Assembly (NCBI GenBank): GCA_902494585.1
Contig: CABUUD010000015.1
Location: 1-26,782, forward strand
Reading direction: 5' to 3'
DNA length: 26,782 nucleotides
From: an uncultured Collinsella sp.
GTDB taxonomy: Bacteria > Actinomycetota > Coriobacteriia > Coriobacteriales > Coriobacteriaceae
The stretch's first letter is position 1; each line of letters begins with the position of its first letter. The notes under the pieces are model-generated. The model saw only the letters and a list, made by a program, of their open reading frames with translations, did not search any database and was not told the origin of the DNA. This document shows positions 5,867 to 13,710 of this stretch, piece after piece. Position numbers and translations under genes: made by a program.

Positions 5867-7681
5867 CTACTGTTCGTGCCTATGCTGCTTGGGCTCAAGC
5901 CTTCTCGCTGCCGTGAAGCAGGTCGTGGCCGCCATGGCCAATGCGATGCTGGCCATCCAAGTGGAGTCGCCGGTTGCAGCGAGATTTGGTTCATCGGCTG
6001 TCGTGCGTCCCGACTTTTTTGTAGCCGCCTCGTCGGCGTCCTTTTCAGGAGTGGCAGGATCACTTTTGTTGTTGCCGGGTGAATCTACGTCGGTCTTTCC
6101 GCCCGCCTGCTCCCCTTGGGCCTTCCCCTCCACGGTGAAGGACGCATCGGTTGCCGTCCCGTCCTTCCAGACGGCCGTGACGGTGTGTCCGCCGGCGGCG
6201 AGCGTGTCCAGGTAGGACGGCCTGAGCTCGATAATCGTGCTGCCCCTGGTTGCGGTGTAGTTCTCGGCGGAGACCTCAGTTCCGTCCACGAGGAGACGCG
6301 TGAACTCATCGAGAGGACCGCTGAAGCGGAAGGTCAGACCGGCCTCGCCGTCCTTTGCATACGCCTGCCCGTCGCCCTTGGTGGCGGCATACAGCGGAGC
6401 GGTCACGTCGAAGGTGACGTCCCCCGCGTCGTCGACATCAAAGGTCTGAACGCCGGTCTTGCCGTTACGCTCGGCGTAGGCGGAGCTGTAGACGAAGGTC
6501 TCGTGGCCCGTCTTGTCGAGGACCGCGAGGGCTTGGATTTCAAACGAGCCCATCGAGAGCGACGTGGGGAACTCGATTTCGATATAGCCCCTTGCCGCAT
6601 CGTAGCTGCAGCTCAACGTTTTGCGGGTCTTTAAAGAGTTCGGGTCCTCGACATAGCCGGGGTCGCCGAGGATCGGGGAGACAGACTTTACGCCGTCCGC
6701 GTCGCCTACATTGCAATAGATACGGAGGATCCCGCCGACGGGGACCCTCTTCGCGGAGATGGAAACGTTCGAGACCGTGGGCGGGTTCCGGTCGATCGCG
6801 CTGCCGGTCACCTCGAAGCACAGCTCGCTCGGGTCGCCAACCGAGAAAGTCGCGCCCGAAATGCCGTTGGCCCTGGCGTAGGAACTCTCGTACACATCGG
6901 TCTCGAACCCTAGGCCATCGGTGACCGAAAGGCCGATCAGCCTGTGCCTTCCGATCCTATTGCTGTCGAATGTGAGGTCAAACCCGTCGATAGACGAGCC
7001 TCCGTGATAATAGGCTGACGAAACAGAGCAGCCGTCGTCCGAATTCTCCCAGCCCTGCCGCAGTATGGGGGAAACGGAACGAACGCCGTCGGCATCGGAG
7101 ACGGTCCAAGAGATGTGGAAGTCGGCACCGGTTGCGACCTCCCTGCTCGAGAGCGACACGGAGGACACGGTCGGCGGGTTTTGGTCCTCGGGTCCCTCGG
7201 TCACCTCATACTCGAGGGGGTCGGTGGTGAAGGTCGGACAGTCGAGCCCCTTCTCCTCGGCATACGTCGTGTCGTAGACATCGGTAACCCATCCAAGACT
7301 ATCGGTCACGCCGAGGCCGATGATCCGGTACCTGCAGGGCCGGTCGCTCGGGGAGGTGGAGATATCGAAGCCCGCGGTCGTGTTGCCGGTCGACGAGAAG
7401 GCGAGACGGGAACTGATTCCATGGTCTCCGGTATCGTTTTCGACAACGACTTCGACTATGGGCGTGACGGACCGTACCCCGTCAGGGTCATCGACGCTAT
7501 AGCCGACATGCAGCGTGGAGCCGGCCGTGACTGTCGTCGCGGATATCGTCACGTTGGAGATGCTGGGCGGGTTCGGGTCCGACGCGGCTAGGGCGGTTGA
7601 GGGCAAAGCAAGCGCTACGGTGGCGGACAGCGAGGCGAGCAGGCTAAGCGCGAAGCGCCTGGAGAATTTCAAGGAGGTCAT
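5867..7681 (-). CDS. Secreted Ig-like repeat protein with LAATG wall-sorting signal
   Basis: 604 residues. A Sec signal peptide covers residues 1-33 (SRRFALSLLASLSATVALAL, then an ALA-A cleavage-like site). Three tandem repeats of about 125-130 residues follow (about 37-163, 168-293, 298-427). Each opens with NPP-x-(V/I)-S-x-V and contains D-x-DGV-(R/K)-SV-x-PI, and the first two have the RIIGLGVTD/RLIGLSVTD core and TDVY. A fourth, different beta domain (about 433-518, with AAGGHTVTAVWKDGTATDAS) resembles small Ig-like domains of Coriobacteriia surface proteins. A charged linker (520-565) leads to LAATG (567-571), a hydrophobic segment and a basic tail (ARRLEPKQHR). LAxTG is the motif reported for class E sortases of actinobacteria, so covalent wall attachment is likely. 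Adhesion is plausible but unproven. No sortase is in the window. A GGAAG ribosome site is weak and distant. Confidence 0.8.
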   Translation of the reverse strand: MTSLKFSRRFALSLLASLSATVALALPSTALAASDPNPPSISNVTISATTVTAGSTLHVGYSVDDPDGVRSVTPIVEVVVENDTGDHGISSRLAFSSTGNTTAGFDISTSPSDRPCRYRIIGLGVTDSLGWVTDVYDTTYAEEKGLDCPTFTTDPLEYEVTEGPEDQNPPTVSSVSLSSREVATGADFHISWTVSDADGVRSVSPILRQGWENSDDGCSVSSAYYHGGSSIDGFDLTFDSNRIGRHRLIGLSVTDGLGFETDVYESSYARANGISGATFSVGDPSELCFEVTGSAIDRNPPTVSNVSISAKRVPVGGILRIYCNVGDADGVKSVSPILGDPGYVEDPNSLKTRKTLSCSYDAARGYIEIEFPTSLSMGSFEIQALAVLDKTGHETFVYSSAYAERNGKTGVQTFDVDDAGDVTFDVTAPLYAATKGDGQAYAKDGEAGLTFRFSGPLDEFTRLLVDGTEVSAENYTATRGSTIIELRPSYLDTLAAGGHTVTAVWKDGTATDASFTVEGKAQGEQAGGKTDVDSPGNNKSDPATPEKDADEAATKKSGRTTADEPNLAATGDSTWMASIALAMAATTCFTAARRLEPKQHRHEQ

Positions 7682-7988
7682 TGGTGGTGCCGATCTTCCA
7701 TAATTGTTGCAGCGATACCAGTATATCTTTGGCCCATGCTAGCCAGATGTTCTTTCCGCGAACGGCTCGTTAGTTTAGAGACGGCATATGGACGCCTGTC
7801 TCGTCCACGTTTCTCGTAAGGGCGATTATAAGGACATGAAGAGACTTTCTCGGAACAATCAATTGGGGATATCAAAGAAATGCTGGACGTCTCCCGATCG
7901 CTCAATGCCTTTGAGGTGAAATGCGGCGCATCGGCTACGTTGTTGAGATCATTTATCGAGCGATACGTCATTCCAGCTGAGGCCACCG
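7682..7988. other. Upstream region of the wall protein gene, no gene seen
   Basis: About 300 bases precede the wall-protein start. A TATAAT reads leftward at 7830-7825 and a TATACT-like box lies closer to the gene, implying a leader of 40 to 140 bases. Short open frames on both strands (for example one at 7880 on plus) lack ribosome sites and look non-coding. Confidence 0.4.
7825..7830 (-). promoter_or_regulatory. Consensus -10 box upstream of the wall protein gene
   Basis: TATAAT reads leftward, about 145 bases before the start codon at 7681. No strong -35 is seen at 16-18 bases. Confidence 0.3.
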
Positions 7989-8429
7989 TCATGAGGCTTC
8001 TGTTCCTACACCCCCCGCAATCCCGCGCGCGGCACCCAACAGCTCGTACTCCCTCTCGCTCCACTGGCACAGCTCGGCAGTCTCGACGGCGTCGCGGCAC
8101 AGGTCTAGAAACACCTCAGCTCCCTCGCAGAAGCACTCGCGGGCAAAGGCGCCGGATCCGTCCGCAACGCACTTGCCGTCAGCAAAGAGCTTCCAGCTGG
8201 ACGGCTCGCGCGAGTTGTCGCCGGACAGCCTGATCTGCAGTACGTGCGGGCCGCCGGCGGCACGGAGCTCTTCCTCGAGCTTCTGTACCGTAAAGCGCAT
8301 CTGGTGGGAGAGGCTGCTCTTGACCATGGCCGAGACATAGCTGTTCGGCTTGTCCAGAAGATGCATGTGATTCGGTTTGACGACCAGATTGTGGAAGTTG
8401 CGCTCACTGCGCACGGGGAAATTGTCCAT
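7989..8429 (-). CDS. Hypothetical protein, 146 residues
   Basis: I choose ATG 8429 (MDNFPVRSERNFHNLVVKPN), because GAAAGGAG lies just upstream with 5-6 bases spacing. An upstream in-frame extension to 8627 runs through a terminator hairpin and is rejected. The protein has mixed charge with no signal peptide and no membrane segment. The middle (VSAMVKSSLSHQMRFTVQKL) looks helical and the part around SGDNSREPSSWKLFADGKCV looks like beta strands. It ends in a glycine-rich tail. I do not recognise the family. The predicted secondary structure suggests a small soluble cytoplasmic protein; nothing in the neighbours gives its job. Confidence 0.6.
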   Translation of the reverse strand: MDNFPVRSERNFHNLVVKPNHMHLLDKPNSYVSAMVKSSLSHQMRFTVQKLEEELRAAGGPHVLQIRLSGDNSREPSSWKLFADGKCVADGSGAFARECFCEGAEVFLDLCRDAVETAELCQWSEREYELLGAARGIAGGVGTEAS

Positions 8430-8523
8430 ACGGACTCCTTTCATCGATGTTGGCAGGGCCACCGTGCCTCTTGGTCGGTTGGCGTCGGGATCGTGGAGCC
8501 AACTCTCTACCCCGACTCTGGAT

Positions 8524-8547
8524 AAAACGCGCCCGCTCCTTGCGGGC
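8524..8547 (-). terminator. Intrinsic terminator (minus strand)
   Basis: Read leftward, GCCCGC-AAGGA-GCGGGC (8547-8531) is followed by GCGTTTTATC. It would end transcripts of the membrane protein gene upstream. Confidence 0.6.
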
Positions 8548-8585
8548 ACGATGGGGTCTATCAACGTGTACGGACATAAATCAAG

Positions 8586-8615
8586 CGCCATCCGCGAAAT
8601 GACGCGCGGATGGCG
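8586..8615 (-). terminator. Perfect 11-bp hairpin, possible second terminator
   Basis: CGCCATCCGCG (8586-8596) pairs fully with CGCGGATGGCG (8605-8615) across an 8-base loop. Read leftward it is followed by CTTGATTTATG, which is only moderately T-rich. It may alternatively be an RNA-stability element. Confidence 0.45.
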
Positions 8616-8647
8616 TTGGTTTCCCAAGTGATTATTCGGCTTCCATC

Positions 8648-8726
8648 CGGAAAAGTGTCGAAATCAGCCGTGTAAAAGTACGGAAAAGTGTCGAGATAGG
8701 CATCTTAAAACTTCGGAAAAGTGTGG
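8648..8726. repeat. Three 13-bp direct repeats with exact 33-nt period
   Basis: CGGAAAAGTGTCG at 8648-8660 and 8681-8693, and CGGAAAAGTGTGG at 8714-8726. Units 1 and 2 share about 24 of 33 bases, so this may be a decaying 33-bp tandem repeat. A 33-nt period is close to three helical turns, which would place the motifs on one face of the DNA. Confidence 0.8.
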
Positions 8727-8794
8727 CTGGATGACAAAACAGCACTTAGAAACCGGTGCTGGATGCGGGATCCTGCGGCCGCCTTCAGCTCTCG

Positions 8795-9781
8795 CTACTC
8801 GTCGTCTCCGTCGTTGGGGTCGCCCTTGAGGGTGTTGATGTCCAGGTACTCGTCATCGTTCTCTTTTTGCTGGGTCTCCGACTCCGCTTGGGTGGGGCCG
8901 GAGAACAGCCGGAATCCCTCAAACGCAATGACGCCGAGCAGGGCAATGACAATGGCGATAAAGGCAACCTTGACTGCTTGCGGAAATTCCGAGAAACGCA
9001 GCGCCTTTTCCTCGGCGTAATAATCGGCGAAGCGCTCTTCGCCCGTGCTTTTGGTATACGCCGGCGCGGACGCGGCCTCCGGGTCATATTCCGGTGCAGG
9101 CGTGGCAGCGTACGGATCGTTGAGATAATCGCTCGATGCGGTGCCATAGTCCTCGGTCTCGATGCGACCGTTGCCAGCATAGTCATCGGAATAATCGGAA
9201 TATGTCGCACCGCCCTCATAGTCCGCGGCGCTCGTGTTGGCGGCAAAAAGCGGGTTAACTGGAACGTCGAGCGCCGGCATGCCGGTAGAGGTCTCATCCA
9301 GATCGGCTGCAGCCCAGGAATCGTAGGCAACCTGACGGGCAACGGGCTCATCGAGCCTTGCGACCGGAGGCTTGCGTGCCGCAGGAACAGGCAACTGCTG
9401 GGCGCTGTACATAACAGTGCTGTCGGCCGATTTGCCCTGCGTCGCTGCAGCGAGAAATGCCGCCGTCTCGGACGGGTCGCTTGCGGGGCGGGGAGCGGGC
9501 GTGGGCGCCGAAGTGGGTGCGGGCGTAGGCGCGGGTGTCGAAACAGCCAACTGCGCAGGAGTCGGCGCAGATGCGGTCTTAGGAGCAAGTGCGGGATTGG
9601 GGTTTGACGGGCGAGCCCCGCCGCCCATGAGTTCGTCGGCGGTCCACGGGCGATCGTCCATCACGTCGTCAAGGCTCAGCGAAAACAGGTCGTCTTCACC
9701 CTCATCGAACATGCGGTGCGCATGTCCACCAATTGCCGGAATCAATCCGCGACCGGTGCATGATGCCTTGCTCAACGCCAT
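8795..9781 (-). CDS. Proline/alanine-rich single-pass membrane protein
   Basis: I place the start at ATG 9781 (MALSKASCTGRGLIPAIGGH); AAAGGA lies 9 bases upstream. The product is 328 residues. The N-terminal 60 residues are conserved-looking and acidic (MFDEGEDDLFSLSLDDVMDD). A low-complexity linker of alternating proline/alanine (TPAPTPAPTSAPTPAPRPA) follows, then a tyrosine/aspartate-rich stretch (DYEGGATYSDYSDDYAGNGR). One membrane helix (AVKVAFIAIVIALLGVIAFE) lies near 275-300, and a short acidic tail follows. With the long N-terminal part and no signal peptide, the N-terminus is probably cytoplasmic (inferred from basic KV residues near the helix). I do not recognise the family; a cell-envelope or division-related scaffold is possible but unproven. 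Confidence 0.7.
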   Translation of the reverse strand: MALSKASCTGRGLIPAIGGHAHRMFDEGEDDLFSLSLDDVMDDRPWTADELMGGGARPSNPNPALAPKTASAPTPAQLAVSTPAPTPAPTSAPTPAPRPASDPSETAAFLAAATQGKSADSTVMYSAQQLPVPAARKPPVARLDEPVARQVAYDSWAAADLDETSTGMPALDVPVNPLFAANTSAADYEGGATYSDYSDDYAGNGRIETEDYGTASSDYLNDPYAATPAPEYDPEAASAPAYTKSTGEERFADYYAEEKALRFSEFPQAVKVAFIAIVIALLGVIAFEGFRLFSGPTQAESETQQKENDDEYLDINTLKGDPNDGDDE

Positions 9782-9815
9782 TCTGTTCCATCCTTTCGAA
9801 ATACTAATGACATCG

Positions 9816-9821
9816 ATTATA
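9816..9821 (-). promoter_or_regulatory. Consensus -10 box of the membrane protein gene
   Basis: TATAAT reads leftward at 9821-9816, about 35 bases before the start codon at 9781. No clear -35 is seen. This suggests transcription independent of the regulator gene upstream. Confidence 0.4.
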
Positions 9822-9903
9822 TGGAACTTCCCAAGCGGCTCGGTCTTGGATTCGCGCTTTCCAGAACTCGCGCCCAAAAGGGGAGGGCAATCCAGGCGAG
9901 TGC

Positions 9904-10557
9904 CTACTTGTCGCCGGCCGCCGCCTTGGCCTCATTGAGGTAGCTATAGAAGCTGTATTTGGAGATGCCAAAGAACTCGCAGGCGCGCTCGCTCGACTTG
10001 GAAATGAGGAAGGCGCCGCGACGGTCGAGGTAGCCAATGGCACGAATGCGCTCGTCTTTGGTCATGAGTGCCGCGGGCTTGCCCACAAACTGCTCGCACT
10101 CGTGCAGCAGGTCCTCGAGCAGGTCGCCGATGTTCTTGGTAATGGGCTCGGGCTCGGTGTAGCCCGTGCCGCCGGTGCCGGTAAAGGCGTCGAGCGAACG
10201 CTCAAAAGCCTTCATAAGCGTAATGTCAAAGTTGATGCCCAGAATGCCGACGGGCTTGCCCTCGTCGTTGCGGATAAAGATCGTCGACGATTTGAGCAGC
10301 TTGCCGTCGGTGGTTTTAGTGAGGTACGGCTCGCGGTCGTGTACATCGGTGGCGCCCTCGTGCATGGACTCAAACACAATATGGCTGGGACCGTCACCCA
10401 GTTTGCGCCCGCTGACGTGGCCGTTTTCGATCACCACGATGGAGTGGTCCACGTCCTCGGTTTCCAGGTCGTGGACGACGACTTCGCAGTTGGGGCCAAA
10501 TTGGAGCGCCAGGCCGTGTGCAAGGCGCTTATAAAACTCAATCTGTGACGGGGTCAT
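9904..10557 (-). CDS. YheO/DauR-type transcriptional regulator (PAS plus HTH)
   Basis: 217 residues from ATG 10557 (MTPSQIEFYKRLAHGLALQF), with AGGAAGG just upstream. Longer in-frame starts lie in the promoter region. The N-terminal half (about 5-120) matches the YheO-like PAS domain: VVVHDLE near 26-32, then KLLKSSTIFIRND and VGILGINFDIT near 87-113. The C-terminal part (165-210) is a DauR-type helix-turn-helix: GAFLISKSSERACEFFGISK, then YSFYSYLNEA. Relatives are cytoplasmic regulators that sense small metabolites; DauR controls D-arginine use. The gene is divergent from ygeX across 277 bases, so it is the natural candidate regulator of the catabolic island, sensing a purine-derived intermediate. 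The ligand and activator-or-repressor role cannot be read from sequence. Confidence 0.85.
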   Translation of the reverse strand: MTPSQIEFYKRLAHGLALQFGPNCEVVVHDLETEDVDHSIVVIENGHVSGRKLGDGPSHIVFESMHEGATDVHDREPYLTKTTDGKLLKSSTIFIRNDEGKPVGILGINFDITLMKAFERSLDAFTGTGGTGYTEPEPITKNIGDLLEDLLHECEQFVGKPAALMTKDERIRAIGYLDRRGAFLISKSSERACEFFGISKYSFYSYLNEAKAAAGDK

Positions 10558-10615
10558 GGGTGCCTTCCTAAAAATTAGTTTGGGCTCACTGTGCCATAAA
10601 CCACACTTGACCGCA

Positions 10616-10770
10616 AACAAATCCATCAACAAGGCAATTCATGACCGTTCGGCGGCGAAAAAGTACCGATTACGGCAACAAACAATTCGTTAGGTTTAGC
10701 AATCAAAAAGTGTGATAGAACAGTGCTAACAAACTTTTTGTTTGGCATCCACATAAAAGTTCAGTCGCAT
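10616..10770. promoter_or_regulatory. Divergent promoter region with repeated AACAAA motifs
   Basis: AACAAA occurs at 10616-10621, 10677-10682 and 10728-10733. The last pairs with TTTGTT at 10737-10742 to form a short palindrome (3-base centre). A near-consensus -35 (TTGGCA, 10742-10747) directly overlaps the palindrome, with a poor -10 (TCGCAT) 17 bases on. The arrangement fits an operator of the YheO-type regulator; this is inference. Confidence 0.35.
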
Positions 10771-10834
10771 GAATGGGAATGGGCTGAAACGCGTATGCGG
10801 GGGCCGGCAAGAGAGGACTTAAGGAGTTCACCGT

Positions 10835-12049
10835 ATGGCCGATAAGATCCAGTGGGCGGGCAACACGATGCCCAAGAGCGATGACAAGCACTTGGGAATC
10901 ATGAGTCTCGACCACGTGAAGAAGGCCCGTGCCTTCCACCAGTCGTTCCCTCAATATACCGTCACCCCGCTTGCCCGCCTGGACGGCCAGGCTGCGCGCC
11001 TGGGTCTGTCCAACCTGTGCGTTAAGGACGAGAGCTATCGCTTTGGCCTCAACGCCTTTAAGGTCCTGGGCGGCTCGTTTGCCATGGCCAACTACATTGC
11101 CGACGAGACCGGCAAGGACGTTGACGACTGCACCTTCGATTACCTGACCTCCGATCAGCTTGCCAAGGACTTTGGCCAGGCTACCTTCTTTACCGCCACC
11201 GACGGCAACCATGGCCGCGGTGTGGCATGGGCTGCCAACAAGCTGGGCCAGAAGGCCGTCGTGCACATGCCCAAGGGTTCCACCAAGCCCCGCTTCGATA
11301 ACATCGCCGCCGAGGGCGCCACGGTGACCATCGAAGAGGTCAACTACGACGAGTGCGTGCGCATGGCCGCCGCCGAGGCCGACGCCTGCGAGCGCGGCGT
11401 CATCGTTCAGGACACCGCCTGGGAGGGCTACGAGAAGATCCCGTCCTGGATCATGGAGGGTTACGGCACCATGGCTTCCGAGGCTGCCGAGCAGCTGCGC
11501 GAGATGGCCATCAACCGCCCGACCCACGTGTTTGTCCAGGCTGGCGTAGGCTCGCTCGCCGGCGCCGTGGTGGGCTACTTCACCAACCTGTATCCCGATA
11601 ACCCGCCCACCTTCGTCGTGGTTGAGTGCGCGCCTGCCGCCTGCCTGTACAAGGGCGCTGCCGCCGGCGATGGCGATCCGCGCATCGTGGACGGTGACAT
11701 GCCCTCCATCATGGCCGGCCTGTGCTGCGGCGAGCCCAACATCCTGGGCTGGGATATCCTGCGCAACCACACCACTGCCTTCGTGTCCTGCCCCGACTGG
11801 GTCACCGCTCGCGGCATGCGCACCCTGGGCGCTCCCGAGAAGGGCGACCCGCGCGTCATCTCCGGCGAGTCCGGCGCTGTGACCACCGGTCTGGTCGAGA
11901 CTCTCATGCTCGATCCCGAGTACGCCGAGCTCAAGGAACTCATCGGCCTGGACAAGACGAGCTCTGTGCTCTGCTTCTCCACCGAGGGCGACACCGACCC
12001 CGACCAGTATCGCCGCATTGTTTGGGAAGGCGAATATCCCACTTGCTAA
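10835..12049 (+). CDS. ygeX: Diaminopropionate ammonia-lyase
   Basis: 404 residues; ATG with AAGGAG upstream. It is a PLP-dependent lyase that converts 2,3-diaminopropionate to pyruvate and two ammonia. The PLP lysine is K76 in FGLNAFKVLGGSFA (K77 in the E. coli enzyme). ATDGNHGRG at 121-129 holds a PLP-contacting aspartate (D123), QDTAWEGYEKIPSW starts near 192, and the glycine loop QAGVGSLAGAV binds the phosphate. Length equals that of the family. It is the first gene after the divergent regulator and is followed 74 bases later by ygeY, so a common transcript is likely. In E. coli the same enzyme sits in the ygeWXY locus. Codon choice is strongly biased, much like the ribosomal genes downstream, which suggests high expression. 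Confidence 0.95.
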   Translation: MADKIQWAGNTMPKSDDKHLGIMSLDHVKKARAFHQSFPQYTVTPLARLDGQAARLGLSNLCVKDESYRFGLNAFKVLGGSFAMANYIADETGKDVDDCTFDYLTSDQLAKDFGQATFFTATDGNHGRGVAWAANKLGQKAVVHMPKGSTKPRFDNIAAEGATVTIEEVNYDECVRMAAAEADACERGVIVQDTAWEGYEKIPSWIMEGYGTMASEAAEQLREMAINRPTHVFVQAGVGSLAGAVVGYFTNLYPDNPPTFVVVECAPAACLYKGAAAGDGDPRIVDGDMPSIMAGLCCGEPNILGWDILRNHTTAFVSCPDWVTARGMRTLGAPEKGDPRVISGESGAVTTGLVETLMLDPEYAELKELIGLDKTSSVLCFSTEGDTDPDQYRRIVWEGEYPTC

Positions 12050-12056
12050 TCGTTGG

Positions 12057-12083
12057 GGCGGAGTAAATAGGTATCGCTCCGCC
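12057..12083 (+). repeat. Intercistronic hairpin between ygeX and ygeY
   Basis: A perfect GGCGGAG/CTCCGCC stem (12057-12063 with 12077-12083) starts 8 bases after the ygeX stop. No T-run follows, so it more likely stabilises or partitions the mRNA than ends it. Confidence 0.5.
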
Positions 12084-12123
12084 ACCTCACAGGTAGATTC
12101 CTTCGTTTGAAAGGTTATGAACA

Positions 12124-13509
12124 ATGGCTAAAGAACTCGATTTCGACGCAATCAAGGCTGCTGCTGAGTCCCATCGTGCTGATATGACTCGCTTTCTGCG
12201 CGCTATGATCTCCCATCCCTCTGAGTCCTGCGAGGAGGGTGAGGTTGTCGCTTGCATCAAGGCCGAGATGGAGAGCCTTGGCTATGACGAGGTCAAGGTC
12301 GACGGCCTGGGCAACGTCATGGGCTTTATGGGCGAGGGCGACAAGATCATCGCCATCGACTCCCACATCGACACCGTCGGCATCGGCAACATCGAGAACT
12401 GGGATGCCGATCCCTACGAGGGCTACGAGACCGACGAGATCATCTACGGTCGCGGCGGCTCTGACCAGGAGGGTGGCATGGCTTCCGCTACCTACGCTGC
12501 CAAGATGATGAAGGACATGGGCCTCATCCCCGAGGGCTACAAGATCATGGTCGTCGGCACCGTCCAGGAAGAGGACTGCGACGGCATGTGCTGGCAGTAC
12601 ATCTACAACAAGGACGGCATTAAGCCCGAGTTCGTCATTTCCACCGAGCCCACCGACGGCGGCATCTATCGCGGTCACCGCGGCCGCATGGAGATCCGTG
12701 TCGACGTTCACGGCACCTCCTGCCACGGCTCCGCTCCCGACCGCGGCGACAACGCCATCTACAAGATGGCCGACATCATCGCCGACGTCCGCGCCCTCAA
12801 CAACAACGGCTGCGACGAGTCGACCGACATCAAGGGCCTCGTCAAGATGCTCGACCCCAAGTACAACCCCGAGCACTTCGAGGATGCCCGCTTCCTGGGC
12901 CGCGGCACCTGCACCGTCAGCCAGATCTTCTACACCAGCCCCAGCCGCTGCGCTGTCGCTGACTCCTGCGCCATCTCCATCGACCGTCGCATGACCGCCG
13001 GTGAGACCTGGGAGTCCTGCCTGGACGAGATCCGCAACCTGCCGGCCGCCAAGAAGTACGGCGACGACGTGAAGGTCTCCATGTACATGTACGACCGTCC
13101 GTCCTGGACCGGCGAGGTCTACGAGACCGAGGCTTACTTCCCCACGTGGATCAACAAGGAGACCGCTCCGCACGTCAAGGCCCTCGTCGACGCCCACAAG
13201 TCCATGTTTGGTGACGAGCGCATCGGCTGCGAGCCCAGCATGGACAAGCGCACCGGTCGCCCGCTGTGCGACAAGTGGACCTTCTCCACGAACTGCGTCT
13301 CCATCCAGGGCCGCTACGGCATCCCCTGCGTGGGCTTTGGCCCGGGTGCCGAGTCTCAGGCTCACGCTCCCAACGAGGTCACCTACAAGGACGACCTGGT
13401 CACCGCTGCCGCCATGTATGTGGCTGCCCTGAACCTCTACGATCCGAGCCAGGCCGATGGCGACGCCACCGTGTTCCGCGCCGGTCTGACCAACAACAAG
13501 ATCGACTAG
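12124..13509 (+). CDS. ygeY: M20-family hydrolase YgeY
   Basis: 461 residues; ATG after GAAAGG. It is a zinc-dependent peptidase/deacylase-type enzyme (M20 fold) of the YgeY group, which is genomically linked to selenium-dependent molybdenum hydroxylases. Metal-site residues are visible: H81 and D83 (DSHIDTVG), D114 (GGSDQEGG), E149/E150 (VQEEDCDG), STEPTD further on, and a late histidine in SQAHAPNEV. The substrate in this pathway is probably an opened ureido or diureidopropionate-type intermediate; that is inferred from the neighbours. Length fits the family. It is probably cotranscribed with ygeX, and its codon use is equally biased. A 201-base gap containing GC hairpins separates it from ygeW. 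Confidence 0.92.
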   Translation: MAKELDFDAIKAAAESHRADMTRFLRAMISHPSESCEEGEVVACIKAEMESLGYDEVKVDGLGNVMGFMGEGDKIIAIDSHIDTVGIGNIENWDADPYEGYETDEIIYGRGGSDQEGGMASATYAAKMMKDMGLIPEGYKIMVVGTVQEEDCDGMCWQYIYNKDGIKPEFVISTEPTDGGIYRGHRGRMEIRVDVHGTSCHGSAPDRGDNAIYKMADIIADVRALNNNGCDESTDIKGLVKMLDPKYNPEHFEDARFLGRGTCTVSQIFYTSPSRCAVADSCAISIDRRMTAGETWESCLDEIRNLPAAKKYGDDVKVSMYMYDRPSWTGEVYETEAYFPTWINKETAPHVKALVDAHKSMFGDERIGCEPSMDKRTGRPLCDKWTFSTNCVSIQGRYGIPCVGFGPGAESQAHAPNEVTYKDDLVTAAAMYVAALNLYDPSQADGDATVFRAGLTNNKID

Positions 13510-13710
13510 TCCCATTCCTCGATTTTGTTGAGCCGGGGGCCGTTCGTGTCTCCGGCACCCCCTGTTGACTCGGGGCCCGCGGTCGTTATCTCCCATGCTT
13601 CCTCAACGGTGGCGGGTCCTCGTCATAGCGCTCTGCATGTTCTAGCCACACGCGCATGCCGGAGCACATCTACTCATTGCGATCGTTTCACCTTTAGAAA
13701 GGACATTTAC
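13510..13710. other. Gap between ygeY and ygeW with GC-rich hairpin and weak promoter
   Basis: A GGGGCCG/CGG-CCCC stem-like structure (about 13536-13562) is followed by TTGACT (13565-13570) and a TATCTC-like box 16 bases later. This suggests a partial stop and a separate start for ygeW, but both signals are imperfect. Confidence 0.3.

Larger units (their letters stand above)
8430..8794. other. Intergenic region with two hairpins and a 33-nt periodic repeat
   Basis: It lies between two minus-strand genes. It holds a terminator (8547-8524), a second perfect 11-bp hairpin (8586-8615), and three 13-bp direct repeats with exactly 33-nt spacing (8648-8726). No open frame with a ribosome site was found. 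Confidence 0.6.

Noticed and set aside
7678..8100. 140-codon minus-strand open frame between the wall protein and the 146-residue protein
   Set aside because: Overlaps the end of the gene at 7989, lacks a ribosome site, and has low-complexity basic composition.
8648..8726. Possible CRISPR array
   Set aside because: Repeats are only 13 bp with 20-base spacers, three copies, no leader and no cas genes.
12115..13596. 493-codon open frame antisense to ygeY, and similar long ones antisense to ygeX and ygeW
   Set aside because: Rich in Gly, Val, His and Asp, as expected from the complement of GC-biased codons. No ribosome site, and the sense strand holds well-conserved enzymes.
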